A stretch of 64,000 nucleotides of DNA, from positions 1 through 64,000 of the forward strand of contig JAAWAN010000018.1 in NCBI GenBank assembly GCA_022792175.1, given 5' to 3'. Of this stretch, positions 26,966 to 35,552 are shown one piece after another. The position numbers were made by a program, and so were the translations under genes. Each line of letters begins with the position of its first letter. The stretch's first letter is position 1. This DNA comes from Provencibacterium sp. GTDB lineage: Bacteria; Bacillota; Clostridia; Oscillospirales; Ruminococcaceae. The notes under the pieces were generated by a model. It was given only the letters and a program-made list of their open reading frames with translations. It was not told the origin of the DNA and did not search any database.

Positions 26966-27421
26966 ATGGATGTTTATGAGAAGCTGAAGGAGCTCGGTTT
27001 AAAGCTGCCTCCCGCGCCGGCCAAGGGCGGGGTATACAGCCCCTGCAAGCGCTTTGGGGAAAACCTTATCTATATTTCAGGCTGCGGGCCCGCTATAAAT
27101 GGAAAAAGCGCTCTCGGAAAGCTGGGCGCTGAAATTTCCCTTGAGGAGGGCCAGCGCTGCGCAAGAGACTGCATGCTCAACGTTCTGGCGGTTCTCGAGG
27201 CAGAGGTGGGCGATCTCAACCGGGTAGCGCAGCCGGTGAAAATTTTAACCTTTGTGGCGGGGACCGACAGTTTTTACAGCCAGCCGCAGGTGGCCAACGG
27301 CGGCAGCGAGCTGCTGCAGGCGCTGTTCGGCGATGTTCCCTCCCGCTCGGCCATCGGCGTGAACGCCCTGCCGGGCAACATTCCGGTGGAGACCGAGGCA
27401 CTCTTTGAACTGAAAAAATAG
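26966..27421 (+). CDS. ridA: RidA/YjgF-family enamine/imine deaminase
   Basis: A 151-residue RidA-type protein. The segments NLIYISGCGP, SAIGVNALPGNIPVETEALF and the family Arg/Glu pair (PSRSAIG and VETEA) are present. RidA hydrolyses reactive 2-aminoacrylate and related imines produced by PLP dehydratases. Its position directly behind a D-serine-dehydratase-like enzyme fits a dedicated detoxifying role. It belongs to the longer 150-residue branch often tied to catabolic operons. The operon ends at the hairpin 27427-27476. Confidence 0.85.
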   Translation: MDVYEKLKELGLKLPPAPAKGGVYSPCKRFGENLIYISGCGPAINGKSALGKLGAEISLEEGQRCARDCMLNVLAVLEAEVGDLNRVAQPVKILTFVAGTDSFYSQPQVANGGSELLQALFGDVPSRSAIGVNALPGNIPVETEALFELKK

Positions 27422-27426
27422 GACCT

Positions 27427-27476
27427 ATGAAAAGGGCGGGCTGCAAAACGAAAGTTTTGCAGCCCGCCCTTTTCAT
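27427..27476 (+). terminator. Shared-core hairpin, copy 3
   Basis: A 23-bp perfect stem with a GAAA loop. The inner arms are identical to copies 1 and 2; the outer flank ATGAAAAGGGCGGG is again matched by its own complement. It closes the D-amino-acid operon. Confidence 0.85.
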
Positions 27477-27563
27477 GAGGGCAGAAGAAGCAGCCGCTAT
27501 CCCTTTTTGTTTCACGCTTGAAATTTTATTTCCGAATTGTAATCTATTTTTTAAAATTTTATA

Positions 27564-27592
27564 TTGACATTTCTCTTGAAAGATGGTATTTT
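27564..27592 (+). promoter_or_regulatory. SigA promoter of operon C
   Basis: TTGACA (27564-27569) and TATTTT (27587-27592) with a 17-bp spacer sit in an AT-rich region. The leader to the TTG start at 27660 is about 60 nt. Confidence 0.7.
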
Positions 27593-27659
27593 AACCATAG
27601 AGAAGGAAAAGTGGGAATTATTTTTATCTAAAAATAAAAATTCAGGGAGGCGATGGGCT

Positions 27660-28577
27660 TTGAGTGTCAATTTCGGACGGGTTCGCCGCAAAATCTGGCA
27701 GGATCGGTATATGTATATAATGGTGATCCCGGTTGTCATTTATTTTGCCATTTTCCGCTATTGGCCGATGGCATGGCTTACAATTGCATTTAAGGACTAC
27801 AAGATACTCAAGGGATTTTCCGGAAGCAGCTGGGTGGGTCTCAATAATTTCCAGCAGTTTTTCAGCAATCCGGATTTTCTGCGGCTCATAGGCAATACCA
27901 TTATTCTGAATGTCTACAGCCTGATGTTCTGCTTCACGGCCCCCATCATCTTCGCCATCCTTCTCAACGAACTGTGGAGCAATTCCTATAAGCGCCTCGT
28001 GCAGACGATCAGTTATCTTCCGCATTTCCTCTCCACCGTTGTCATGGTTTCGATGCTAATGACCTTTCTCTCCCCTTCGCTGGGCGTGCTCAACAAGGTG
28101 ATGTCCTCAATGGGGATGGAGAAGATAAACTTTCTGTCCGAGCCGCAATATTTCCGCAGCATCATGGTGATTTCCGGCATCTGGCAGCAGGTCGGCTGGA
28201 GCGCTATCATCTATCTCTCCGCCCTTACCGGCATCGATCAGTCACTCTATGAGGCGGCAACGGTGGATGGCGCCGGGCGCTTCAAGCAGATGTGGCACAT
28301 TACCCTGCCGGGGATACGCGATACGATTATCATCATGCTGATTATGCAGATCGGCAACCTGATGAACGTGAACTTTGAAAAGATTTATCTTTTCCAGAAT
28401 CCGCTCAACCTCAGCGTTTCCGAAATGCTTCCTACCTATGTTTACAAGCTCGGCATGGAAAACTCCAACTACAGTTTGGCAACGGCCATCGGTCTTTTCA
28501 ACTCGATCATCAGCGTCTTTCTCGTCTCTATAGCAAACAAAATCAGCAAGAAATATTCCGAAGTCGCTATTATGTAG
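27660..28577 (+). CDS. ABC importer permease, LplB type (importer C)
   Basis: A 305-residue permease. TTG 27660 is taken as start because GGGAGG lies 9 nt upstream; reading further upstream runs into the promoter. Landmarks are VIPVVIYFAIFRYWPM, TIAFKDYKILKG and the EAA loop EAATVDGAGRFKQM. It pairs with the YtcP-type subunit 14 nt downstream. It leads an operon whose downstream enzymes break down N-acetylmuramic acid, so the cargo is probably a MurNAc-containing sugar (inference). Confidence 0.88.
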   Translation: MSVNFGRVRRKIWQDRYMYIMVIPVVIYFAIFRYWPMAWLTIAFKDYKILKGFSGSSWVGLNNFQQFFSNPDFLRLIGNTIILNVYSLMFCFTAPIIFAILLNELWSNSYKRLVQTISYLPHFLSTVVMVSMLMTFLSPSLGVLNKVMSSMGMEKINFLSEPQYFRSIMVISGIWQQVGWSAIIYLSALTGIDQSLYEAATVDGAGRFKQMWHITLPGIRDTIIIMLIMQIGNLMNVNFEKIYLFQNPLNLSVSEMLPTYVYKLGMENSNYSLATAIGLFNSIISVFLVSIANKISKKYSEVAIM

Positions 28578-28591
28578 AAGGGGGTTGATGA

Positions 28592-29470
28592 GTGATGGCA
28601 ATTTCTCGAAGAACCCGCGGAGAAACGGTTTTTCAGATAGTCCTCATTGTGTTTTTCTTTCTCGCCTGCATTGCCTTTATTTATCCGGTACTGAATATTC
28701 TGGCAATCTCTCTGAGCGGCAGCCATCCGATTATGCGCGGCGAGGTCTCTTTCTTTCCCCGGGAGTTTACCACGATTGGCTATGAGGGAGTTCTGGAAAA
28801 CAAAAATATCTACCGCGCATATGGAAATACTCTTTTAGTGGCTTCGGCCGGCTGCGTGCTGAGCCTGATTATGACAGGGCTCGCTGCCTATCCCATGGCC
28901 TTCGGCCGATTTTATGGCAAGCGTTTTTATACCATTTTTATCGTGCTCACCATGTGGTTTCAGGGCGGCCTGATTCCCAGCTTTCTGGTGATGAAGTCCC
29001 TGGGTCTGCTCGACAGCCTCTGGGCGCTGATTCTGAACAGCCTGTGCCTGGCCTATAACGTTATTATCCTGCGCAGCTTTTTCAGCTCTATCCCCGAGTC
29101 GATCATCGAATCTGCCCGGATTGACGGGGCCAATGATTTCATTATCCTGTATAAGCTGGTCATCCCGATGTCCAAGGCGGCGCTGGCCACCATTGCCCTG
29201 TGGGTAATCGTTGCCCACTGGAACGATTTCTTCGCTCCTCTTATGTATCTGCGCAGCATGGAGAAATATACGCTGCAGGTTATTTTGCGGGATATTGTCA
29301 TTTCCGTCAACATGACCAACTATGACCTGAGCGCAGAGGGCGGAGCCGCCATCCCCGAGCAGGTACAGAATGCGGTTATTTTCGTTTCGATGGTCCCCAT
29401 GCTGATTATCTATCCCTTTCTCCAGAAATACTTTGTCAAGGGCGTTATGCTCGGCTCGGTAAAAGGTTAA
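28592..29470 (+). CDS. ABC importer permease, YtcP type (importer C)
   Basis: A 292-residue permease with FTMWF-type text (LTMWFQGGLIPSFLV), ESARIDGANDF in the EAA loop and the C-terminal FLQKYFVKGVMLGSVKG. The start could be GTG 28592 or the adjacent in-frame ATG 28595; both follow AAGGGGG at good spacing. Close in sequence and length to its counterparts in importers A and D. Confidence 0.88.
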   Translation: MMAISRRTRGETVFQIVLIVFFFLACIAFIYPVLNILAISLSGSHPIMRGEVSFFPREFTTIGYEGVLENKNIYRAYGNTLLVASAGCVLSLIMTGLAAYPMAFGRFYGKRFYTIFIVLTMWFQGGLIPSFLVMKSLGLLDSLWALILNSLCLAYNVIILRSFFSSIPESIIESARIDGANDFIILYKLVIPMSKAALATIALWVIVAHWNDFFAPLMYLRSMEKYTLQVILRDIVISVNMTNYDLSAEGGAAIPEQVQNAVIFVSMVPMLIIYPFLQKYFVKGVMLGSVKG

Positions 29471-29540
29471 GGTTCCCAGGTGGGAAGCCCCGCCTTCGAT
29501 ATGCTTTTAAGTCTATGAATGAAGAAAGAAGGTCAAATCC

Positions 29541-31172
29541 ATGTTAAGAAAGTTTTTGGCAGGTTCCATGAGCCTCATGCTGGTGGTATCTTTGCTGGCC
29601 GGCTGCGGCCAGGGCGGATCGAGTGCATCCAGCGCGGCCTCCTCCGCGCCCGCCAGCAGTGCTGCGCCCGCTTCCTCTGCTGCTGCCTCCTCGGAAGCGC
29701 CGGTGGATGAAAATGCGCCTCTGTTTGCTGAAACCTTCGAGTTTTCGATTATGTGCCCGATTTATGAGCCCCACTCGAAGGCGACCGAGAAGATGGAAAT
29801 CTTCAACGAGATGGCTGCGCGCACCAACACCAAGATCGATTACCAGTGGTTCCCCACCGATGGCTATAAGGACCGCGTAACGACTACGCTGGCCTCCGGC
29901 AATATTCCGGAAGTGATCGAGTCCCGAGACAGCCTGGAAATGCTCATCGAGCAGGGGGCGGCGATTCCGCTCGATGACCTGCTGGAGAAGCATGGCCCCA
30001 ACATTCTGGCCGCGATTGACGGTGTTGACAGTATGCTGCGCAATCCGTCGGATGGCGCGCTCTACGGGCTGCCCTTCGTTCTGGATTATCCGCCTGCCTA
30101 CTCGATGCTGGTGCGCAAGGACTGGCTGGATGCCGTGGGCATCGAAAAGATTCCCGAGACCTGGGATGAGTGGGTGGCTGCCTGGACCGCCTTTAAAGAG
30201 GGCGACCCGAACGGCGACGGCGACCCCACCAACGATATCCCCTATGGCGGCGATATCTATGGGCTGATGCCCGCCTTCGGCCTGATGACCAACACCGGCA
30301 AGCAGGGCTTTGTGATTAATGCGGATGGCGAATACACCCTGGCTTATGAGATGCCGGAATACCGCGAATATCTCGAGGCGATGCGCGATCTGTATGCGAA
30401 GGGCCTGCTCGATCAGGAATTTACCACCCGCGGCACCTATGTAGACCAGCTTAAGCTGCAGGATGCGATGTTTGCAGGCATCGTCGGTTCCACCATGACC
30501 TGGGCGGAAATTGCCAAGCGCACCACCGAAGCAGTCCGCGAGGTGAAGGAAGATGCGCTGATGGTCGGCACCCTGCCCATCGTCGGCCCGAACGGAAAGA
30601 GCGGCGTTCCCGCCCGTTCCAAGGCCTCCAACCAGGCTGTTTTAACGATTACTGCTGAGCAGAATGGCAAAGCGGAAGGCATTATTCAGTATTATAACTG
30701 GGTCTTCAGCGAAGAGGGCACCATCCTCTCCTCCTTCGGTATCGAAGGCGTTCACTATACGCTGGTAGACGGCAAGCCGGTTATCAACGCCCCCTATAAC
30801 GAGAGCTTTGTAAACGCCCGCGAGGCCGGCCTCAACTTCACCCCCCTGCCGCATATCTTCGATTCCGCGGCCTATGAGCAGATTCTTCTGAGCGGCATGG
30901 ATTATGACAGCTGCCCGGATACCACCAAGATTTTCTATGATGCGCTGCACTCGGTAGACGGCCACACCTACAATGCCCCCATCGTTCTCACCACGACCGC
31001 TTACCAGGAAAACCAGGCGACCATCATGCCTAAAATTGAAACCCTCGTCAGCGAGTGTGTCGCCGGCAAGACCACCATCGACCAGTTCTATGAGGAATAT
31101 GAGAAGCTCAAGCCCATCGGCCTGCAGGCTATTCTGGACGAGGGCAAGGAAGCCTGGGCGAAGATGAACTGA
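29541..31172 (+). CDS. Substrate-binding lipoprotein (importer C)
   Basis: A 543-residue extracellular binding protein. Signal peptide with lipobox LLAGC and Cys22 as the anchor; an Ala/Ser-rich linker follows to about residue 55. The mature domain is LipO-like, with GDPNGDGDPTNDIPYG as the DxNxDGxxxND calcium-type loop. It would capture the glycan handled by importer C. A strong terminator at 31217 lies before the catabolic genes, so lipoprotein expression can exceed theirs. Confidence 0.9.
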   Translation: MLRKFLAGSMSLMLVVSLLAGCGQGGSSASSAASSAPASSAAPASSAAASSEAPVDENAPLFAETFEFSIMCPIYEPHSKATEKMEIFNEMAARTNTKIDYQWFPTDGYKDRVTTTLASGNIPEVIESRDSLEMLIEQGAAIPLDDLLEKHGPNILAAIDGVDSMLRNPSDGALYGLPFVLDYPPAYSMLVRKDWLDAVGIEKIPETWDEWVAAWTAFKEGDPNGDGDPTNDIPYGGDIYGLMPAFGLMTNTGKQGFVINADGEYTLAYEMPEYREYLEAMRDLYAKGLLDQEFTTRGTYVDQLKLQDAMFAGIVGSTMTWAEIAKRTTEAVREVKEDALMVGTLPIVGPNGKSGVPARSKASNQAVLTITAEQNGKAEGIIQYYNWVFSEEGTILSSFGIEGVHYTLVDGKPVINAPYNESFVNAREAGLNFTPLPHIFDSAAYEQILLSGMDYDSCPDTTKIFYDALHSVDGHTYNAPIVLTTTAYQENQATIMPKIETLVSECVAGKTTIDQFYEEYEKLKPIGLQAILDEGKEAWAKMN

Positions 31173-31216
31173 CCCGGCAGTCCCTTTTAAGCAAACAAAC
31201 GAATCGTTCCCAGGGC

Positions 31217-31257
31217 GGGACACATACAGCCGCATATCTGTATGTGTCCCATTTTTT
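31217..31257 (+). terminator. Intercistronic terminator within operon C
   Basis: GGGACACATACAG (31217-31229) pairs perfectly with CTGTATGTGTCCC (31238-31250), followed by ATTTTTT. No new promoter was recognised between it and the gene at 31280, so partial read-through is expected. Confidence 0.85.
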
Positions 31258-31279
31258 ATCAAATGAAGGGGGAAGAAGG

Positions 31280-32458
31280 TTGATTGGAAGCGGTATCGAC
31301 AATATTTCCGAGCTGGACAAAGCCTTAAAAGGGCTGCGCCTGGGCCTTATCACCAACGGCTCTGCCGTTGATCAGGCGCTGAGGCCGGTTCTGGATATTC
31401 TGCATGAACAGTATGAGCTTTGCAAGCTTTTTAACACCGTTTATGGGGTGCGCAGTGAGTTTGTCTATGGCGAACGCGTTCCCCACTATACCGATGAGGC
31501 CACCGGGCTGCCGGTGGAAAGCATTTTCAGCCGCGAGTGCACCGCTCCGACACCGGAAATGCTGCAGGATATTGATGCCGTTGTATTCGATATCCGGGAG
31601 GCAGGCTGCCGGTATTATGAATACCTTTACTGTCTGGCGAACACCATGCGGGCCTGTGCCGCCGAAAAAAAGCGGCTGATCATTCTCGACCGCACCGCTC
31701 CGCTGGGCGGGGCGCAGGTGGAGGGGACCGTTTATCCCGAAGACCTGCATACGATGGTGGGAGATTATGGCCTTCCTAACCGCATTGGGCTGACTATAGG
31801 CGAGTTTGCCTGTTATCTCAACGGGGAATATGGCTTTGCCTGCCCCCTGCAGGTGGTTCCGGTGACCGGCTGGCGCCGGGAGCAGGATGGGGGAGAGACT
31901 GGCCTTCCCTGGATCTCCCCTTCGCCTAACCTGCCCCATGTGACCGCCAACCTGCTTTATGCGGGCATGTGCTTTGTAGAGGGCATTTCAAATCTCAGCG
32001 AGGGGCGCGGAACGGCCAAGCCCTTTGAGGTGGTCGGGGCTCCCTGGCTGAAGTCAGAGGAGCTGGCCCGGCGGATGAACCGGCTGGAGCTTTCTGGCGT
32101 GCGCTTTGCGCCGGTCTATTTTATCCCCTCTTCCTCCAAATATCGCGGAGAAATCTGCCGTGGTGTGCAGATTCATGTGGAAAGCCGTCGGGACTTTTTG
32201 CCGGTACGTACAACCTTCCATCTGCTGGATGAAATCCGGGAGCTGCACCCCGATACGCTGGAATTTACGCCGAATTCCTACGGGCACGATGTTAAACCGG
32301 TAGAATCGGCCCGGGAGTATTCCTTCTATATCGACAAGCTGATGGGGACGGACGCCTGGAGAAAGGGCAAGAAGACGGGCGGACAGCTGCTGGAGGAAGG
32401 AAAGGCTGCGCTCGAAAGGTATCGCCGCACCAAAACCAAATATCATCTTTATGAATAA
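31280..32458 (+). CDS. NamZ-family (DUF1343) protein, divergent copy
   Basis: A 392-residue DUF1343 protein, the family of exo-beta-N-acetylmuramidase NamZ (GH171). It starts at TTG 31280, 7 nt after AAGGGGG; the upstream ATG at 31244 lies in the terminator stem. It keeps the C-terminal family blocks SPSPNLPH, YAGMCFVEG, SEGRGTAKPFE and GAPWL. However, where the typical motif is SPEHG this copy reads NTVYG (Val54, Tyr55), and DVGSR becomes EAGCR. It has no signal peptide, unlike the secreted Bacillus NamZ. It may have altered specificity, be a partner subunit of the next gene product, or be catalytically impaired. Confidence 0.8.
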   Translation: MIGSGIDNISELDKALKGLRLGLITNGSAVDQALRPVLDILHEQYELCKLFNTVYGVRSEFVYGERVPHYTDEATGLPVESIFSRECTAPTPEMLQDIDAVVFDIREAGCRYYEYLYCLANTMRACAAEKKRLIILDRTAPLGGAQVEGTVYPEDLHTMVGDYGLPNRIGLTIGEFACYLNGEYGFACPLQVVPVTGWRREQDGGETGLPWISPSPNLPHVTANLLYAGMCFVEGISNLSEGRGTAKPFEVVGAPWLKSEELARRMNRLELSGVRFAPVYFIPSSSKYRGEICRGVQIHVESRRDFLPVRTTFHLLDEIRELHPDTLEFTPNSYGHDVKPVESAREYSFYIDKLMGTDAWRKGKKTGGQLLEEGKAALERYRRTKTKYHLYE

Positions 32459-32473
32459 GGGGGATGCCTGAAA

Positions 32474-33619
32474 ATGGAAAAAGTACGCTGCGGATTGGAC
32501 CGCATAAAGGAATATGACAGCCTGTTTGCGGGAAAGCGCATCGGCCTGCTGACGATTCCCGCCGCTATCAACAGCGATTTTGAAAACGCCATTGAGGTAT
32601 TTCACCGCCATTACCAGCTGACGGCCATTTTTTCTCCGGAGCATGGTGCCCGGGGAGAGCTGCAGGCGGGAATGCCGGTGAGCACCTATGTGGATGCGCA
32701 TACCGGCATCACCGTACACAGCATTTATGGCGAGCAAACCCATCGGATGACGGCCGAGCAGGCCGAACATTTTGATATTCTGGTCTATGATGCGCAGGAT
32801 GTCGGCTCCCGCTTTTATACCTACCTTGCCAACCTCAAGGAGTGCATGGAGCTCTGTGCGCAGCTTGGCAAACCGGTCGTCATTCTCGACCGGCCCAACC
32901 CCATCGGTGACAAGGTGGAAGGGAACGTTCCCTCGGAAAACTACCTGTCACTGGTGTGCGCCCATACCATGCCGCAGCGGTATGGCCTGACCTGCGGGGA
33001 GCTGGCGCAGATGTTTAACGGCGAGCGCCATATCGGCTGCGAGCTGCATGTGATCCCCATGGAGGGCTACCACCGGGGGATGCGCTGGGAGGATACCGGT
33101 ATGCACTATGTCAATGCCAGCCCCAATCTGCCGAATTTGGATGGGATTTTCCTCTATAACGGTACCTGCTATTTTGAAGGGACCACCGTTTCAGAGGGCC
33201 GCGGCACAACGCGCCCGTTTGAGCTCATCGGCGCGCCCTGGCTGAACCCCTTTGAGCTGGCGGACCGGATGAACGGCATGGGACTGGCAGGGGTCCGCTT
33301 CCGTCCCACCTATTTTACGCCGACCTTTCAGAAGCATAAGGATACCGTCTGCGGCGGGGTGCAGATTCATGTGACCGACCGGGAAGCGCTTTGCGCCGTT
33401 GAGGTAGGGCTTCGCCTGTTCGCACAAATCCGCAAAATGTCCGAGGGACATGACTTCTGGCGCCAGGCTCCGGAGGGGCGGCTGCTGCAGATGGATGCCC
33501 TTGCTGGCTGCGAGGATCTGCGCGCCGACACGCTGGATGTGGATGCGCTGCTGGAAAAGTGGGGGGCACAGGCAGCAGCCTTCAAAGAGGCGACAGAAAA
33601 ATACCGCATTTATCAGTGA
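32474..33619 (+). CDS. namZ: Exo-beta-N-acetylmuramidase NamZ (DUF1343, GH171)
   Basis: A 381-residue NamZ with the canonical blocks FSPEHGARGELQAG (Glu56 is the conserved acidic residue), YDAQDVGSRFYTY, LDRPNPIGD, ASPNLPN and SEGRGTTRPFELIGAPWL. The family removes terminal MurNAc from the non-reducing end of peptidoglycan strands or MurNAc-GlcNAc. No signal peptide is present, so it should act in the cytoplasm on imported disaccharides. The product MurNAc is what the kinase and etherase encoded just downstream consume. It lies 15 nt after the divergent paralogue. Confidence 0.88.
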   Translation: MEKVRCGLDRIKEYDSLFAGKRIGLLTIPAAINSDFENAIEVFHRHYQLTAIFSPEHGARGELQAGMPVSTYVDAHTGITVHSIYGEQTHRMTAEQAEHFDILVYDAQDVGSRFYTYLANLKECMELCAQLGKPVVILDRPNPIGDKVEGNVPSENYLSLVCAHTMPQRYGLTCGELAQMFNGERHIGCELHVIPMEGYHRGMRWEDTGMHYVNASPNLPNLDGIFLYNGTCYFEGTTVSEGRGTTRPFELIGAPWLNPFELADRMNGMGLAGVRFRPTYFTPTFQKHKDTVCGGVQIHVTDREALCAVEVGLRLFAQIRKMSEGHDFWRQAPEGRLLQMDALAGCEDLRADTLDVDALLEKWGAQAAAFKEATEKYRIYQ

Positions 33620-33702
33620 GCCCTTCCGCTTTGGCAGCTTTGTTTTTGATTTCATTGTTTGAGGCCGCTTTTAACCTGTATTAAGAATAAAGAGATGATA
33701 AT

Positions 33703-34623
33703 ATGGACGGACTTTTTGACCTGAAAACAGAATCCAACAACCAGGCATCGGTTAATATTGACTGTATGTCCCCACTGGAAATCGCTCAGCTGATGAATTA
33801 TGAAGATGCACGCTGCATATCCGCCGTAGAAAAGGAGACGGAGCAGATAGCCCAGGGCATCTCTCTTATCGAATGCGCCTTCCGAAAGGGCGGCCGGCTT
33901 CTCTATTTTGGCTGCGGAACGAGCGGCCGGCTGGGGGTTCTGGATGCCTCAGAATGCCCGCCCACCTTTGGAACACCTCCGGAAATGGTACTGGGCATCA
34001 TTGCCGGCGGGGATACTGCGCTGCGCCATGCGGTGGAAAACGCCGAGGATGATGCTGCAGATGGAGAGGCGCAGGCTGCGAAGCTGCAGGTTGGCAGCAG
34101 CGATGTGGTAGTTGGCATCAGCGCGAGCGGCCGCAGCCCCTTTGTGCTGGGCGCCATGCGCGGCGCCCGCCGGGCCGGGGCTGCCACCATCGGGCTGAGC
34201 AACAACCGCCGCTGTGAAATGGGGGCGGTTGCGGATGTGCTCATTGCGCCGGAGGTAGGGCCGGAGGTGGTTCAGGGTTCCACCCGCCTGAAGGCGGGCA
34301 CCGCCCAGAAGATGGTGCTCAATATGCTCTCCACCGGTGCAATGATCCGCATCGGCAAGGTTTACCGCAATATGATGGTGGATATGGTGCCGACCAATCA
34401 GAAGCTTCATATCCGCGCGGTGCGCCTGGTGCAGCAGAGCACTGGCTGCACCGAGCAGGAGGCCCTTCAGGCGCTGGAGGGATGCGGCTATCATGTGAAA
34501 ACGGCCATCATCATGATTTTAACCGGCCAAAACGCGCAGGAAAGCCGCGAGCTGCTCCGCGCGAGCGACGGCTATGTCCGCCGCGCTCTGGAACAGGAGG
34601 GAGTATCATCAACAGGCTTGTAA
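33703..34623 (+). CDS. murQ: N-acetylmuramic acid 6-phosphate etherase MurQ
   Basis: A 306-residue SIS-domain etherase. Signatures are YFGCGTSGRLGVLDASECPP, GSTRLKAGTAQKMVLNMLST and GKVYRNMMVDM, all hallmarks of MurQ. The Glu in ASECPP belongs to the active site. It splits MurNAc-6-phosphate into GlcNAc-6-phosphate and D-lactate. The reading frame overlaps the start of the kinase gene, implying coupled translation. Confidence 0.95.
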   Translation: MDGLFDLKTESNNQASVNIDCMSPLEIAQLMNYEDARCISAVEKETEQIAQGISLIECAFRKGGRLLYFGCGTSGRLGVLDASECPPTFGTPPEMVLGIIAGGDTALRHAVENAEDDAADGEAQAAKLQVGSSDVVVGISASGRSPFVLGAMRGARRAGAATIGLSNNRRCEMGAVADVLIAPEVGPEVVQGSTRLKAGTAQKMVLNMLSTGAMIRIGKVYRNMMVDMVPTNQKLHIRAVRLVQQSTGCTEQEALQALEGCGYHVKTAIIMILTGQNAQESRELLRASDGYVRRALEQEGVSSTGL

Positions 34624-35552
34624 TCGGCATTGACGGCGGCGGGACGAAGACACACGGCGTTTTAAGCGACCTGGGGGGACGGGTGATACAGGAGAGCTAT
34701 GCCGGCCCCTCCAATCTTGCGGCATACAGCGGGAAGCAGGTGCGGGAAAACCTTCGGGAGCTTGTCTCCCCGCTCATCTCCCGCTGCGGCGCGGCAGGAC
34801 CGGCCGCCGTCTGCATTGGAAGTGCGGGTATCTCCTTTGGAGACGCCCGCGAACAGCTGAGACAGATGCTCAAAGGTCTGTGTCCCGAGGCGGACGTTCA
34901 GGTGCTGGGAGATATGGAAATTTCCCTTTTAGCCAACAGTGCGGATGGCAGCGGCATCCTGCTGATTTCGGGAACCGGCTCCATCTGCCTGGGTAGAACG
35001 AAAAAGGGGGATACCTTCCGCGCCGGCGGCTGGGGGCATATCGCCTCCGACGATGGGAGCGGTTATTGGATTGGCCTGCAGGCCATCCGCCATACGCTGC
35101 GCGCGGCGGACGGCATGTGGCCTAAGGCGCTCCTGTACAGCCGGGTGCTTGAAGAGATGGGCTGCCAAGACTCCGGCAGCCTCGTTACCTTCCTTTCCTC
35201 CCCGGCATGCACCAAGGCCCGTGTCGCTCATCTGTGCGAGGCGGTGGAGGCCTGCTGCCTGCAGGGCGACCCGGCGGCGAAGGAGATTCTGGCGGCAGCG
35301 GCAGGGGAGCTCTTTGCGCTTGTGCATGCAGTTGCCGAACGGATGGGGTTTGAGCCGGGAAGCGAGCTGCCGGTATTTCTGGGCGGCAGCGTTTTGACCC
35401 GCTGCAGGCCCCTGCGGGAGGCTTTTGAACGGATGATGGATGCGCAGTTTAACGCGCGCCTGAAAAATATTGAACGGCCGGCTGCATGGGGTGCGGCGCG
35501 TGCCGCTGCAGAAGCCCTTCAAGAGGATGTTTTATGGACGAATTACTTCTGA
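34608..35552 (+). CDS. murK: BadF/BadG-type MurNAc/GlcNAc kinase
   Basis: A 314-residue acetate-and-sugar-kinase-fold ATPase. Landmarks are GIDGGGTKTHGVL (phosphate 1), ISGTGSICLG (phosphate 2), GGWGHIASDDGSGYWIG and VFLGGSVL (adenosine site). It matches the BadF-type family that includes Clostridium acetobutylicum MurK, a MurNAc/GlcNAc kinase. No ATG, GTG or TTG lies near the expected N-terminus. The best start is an ATC codon at 34608, 6 nt after AGGAGGG (34595-34601). The only in-frame ATG (34482) would add 42 residues of murQ-overlapping, non-homologous text. Between MurQ and the regulator, its role would be MurNAc-6-phosphate formation. Confidence 0.8.
   Translation: MNRLVIGIDGGGTKTHGVLSDLGGRVIQESYAGPSNLAAYSGKQVRENLRELVSPLISRCGAAGPAAVCIGSAGISFGDAREQLRQMLKGLCPEADVQVLGDMEISLLANSADGSGILLISGTGSICLGRTKKGDTFRAGGWGHIASDDGSGYWIGLQAIRHTLRAADGMWPKALLYSRVLEEMGCQDSGSLVTFLSSPACTKARVAHLCEAVEACCLQGDPAAKEILAAAAGELFALVHAVAERMGFEPGSELPVFLGGSVLTRCRPLREAFERMMDAQFNARLKNIERPAAWGAARAAAEALQEDVLWTNYF

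Noticed and set aside
27564-27659. Upstream start of the importer C LplB-type gene
   Set aside because: The codon at 27564 is the -35 box of the promoter; the ribosome site points to TTG 27660.
31244-31279. ATG 31244 as start of the first NamZ-like gene
   Set aside because: It lies in the right arm of a perfect terminator stem; TTG 31280 has the ribosome site.
34482-34607. N-terminal extension of the MurNAc kinase from ATG 34482
   Set aside because: The added residues overlap murQ, have no ribosome site and precede the normal family N-terminus.
34560-34660. MurQ-kinase fusion by programmed frameshift
   Set aside because: No slippery heptamer was noticed at the junction; a strong internal ribosome site explains separate translation better.
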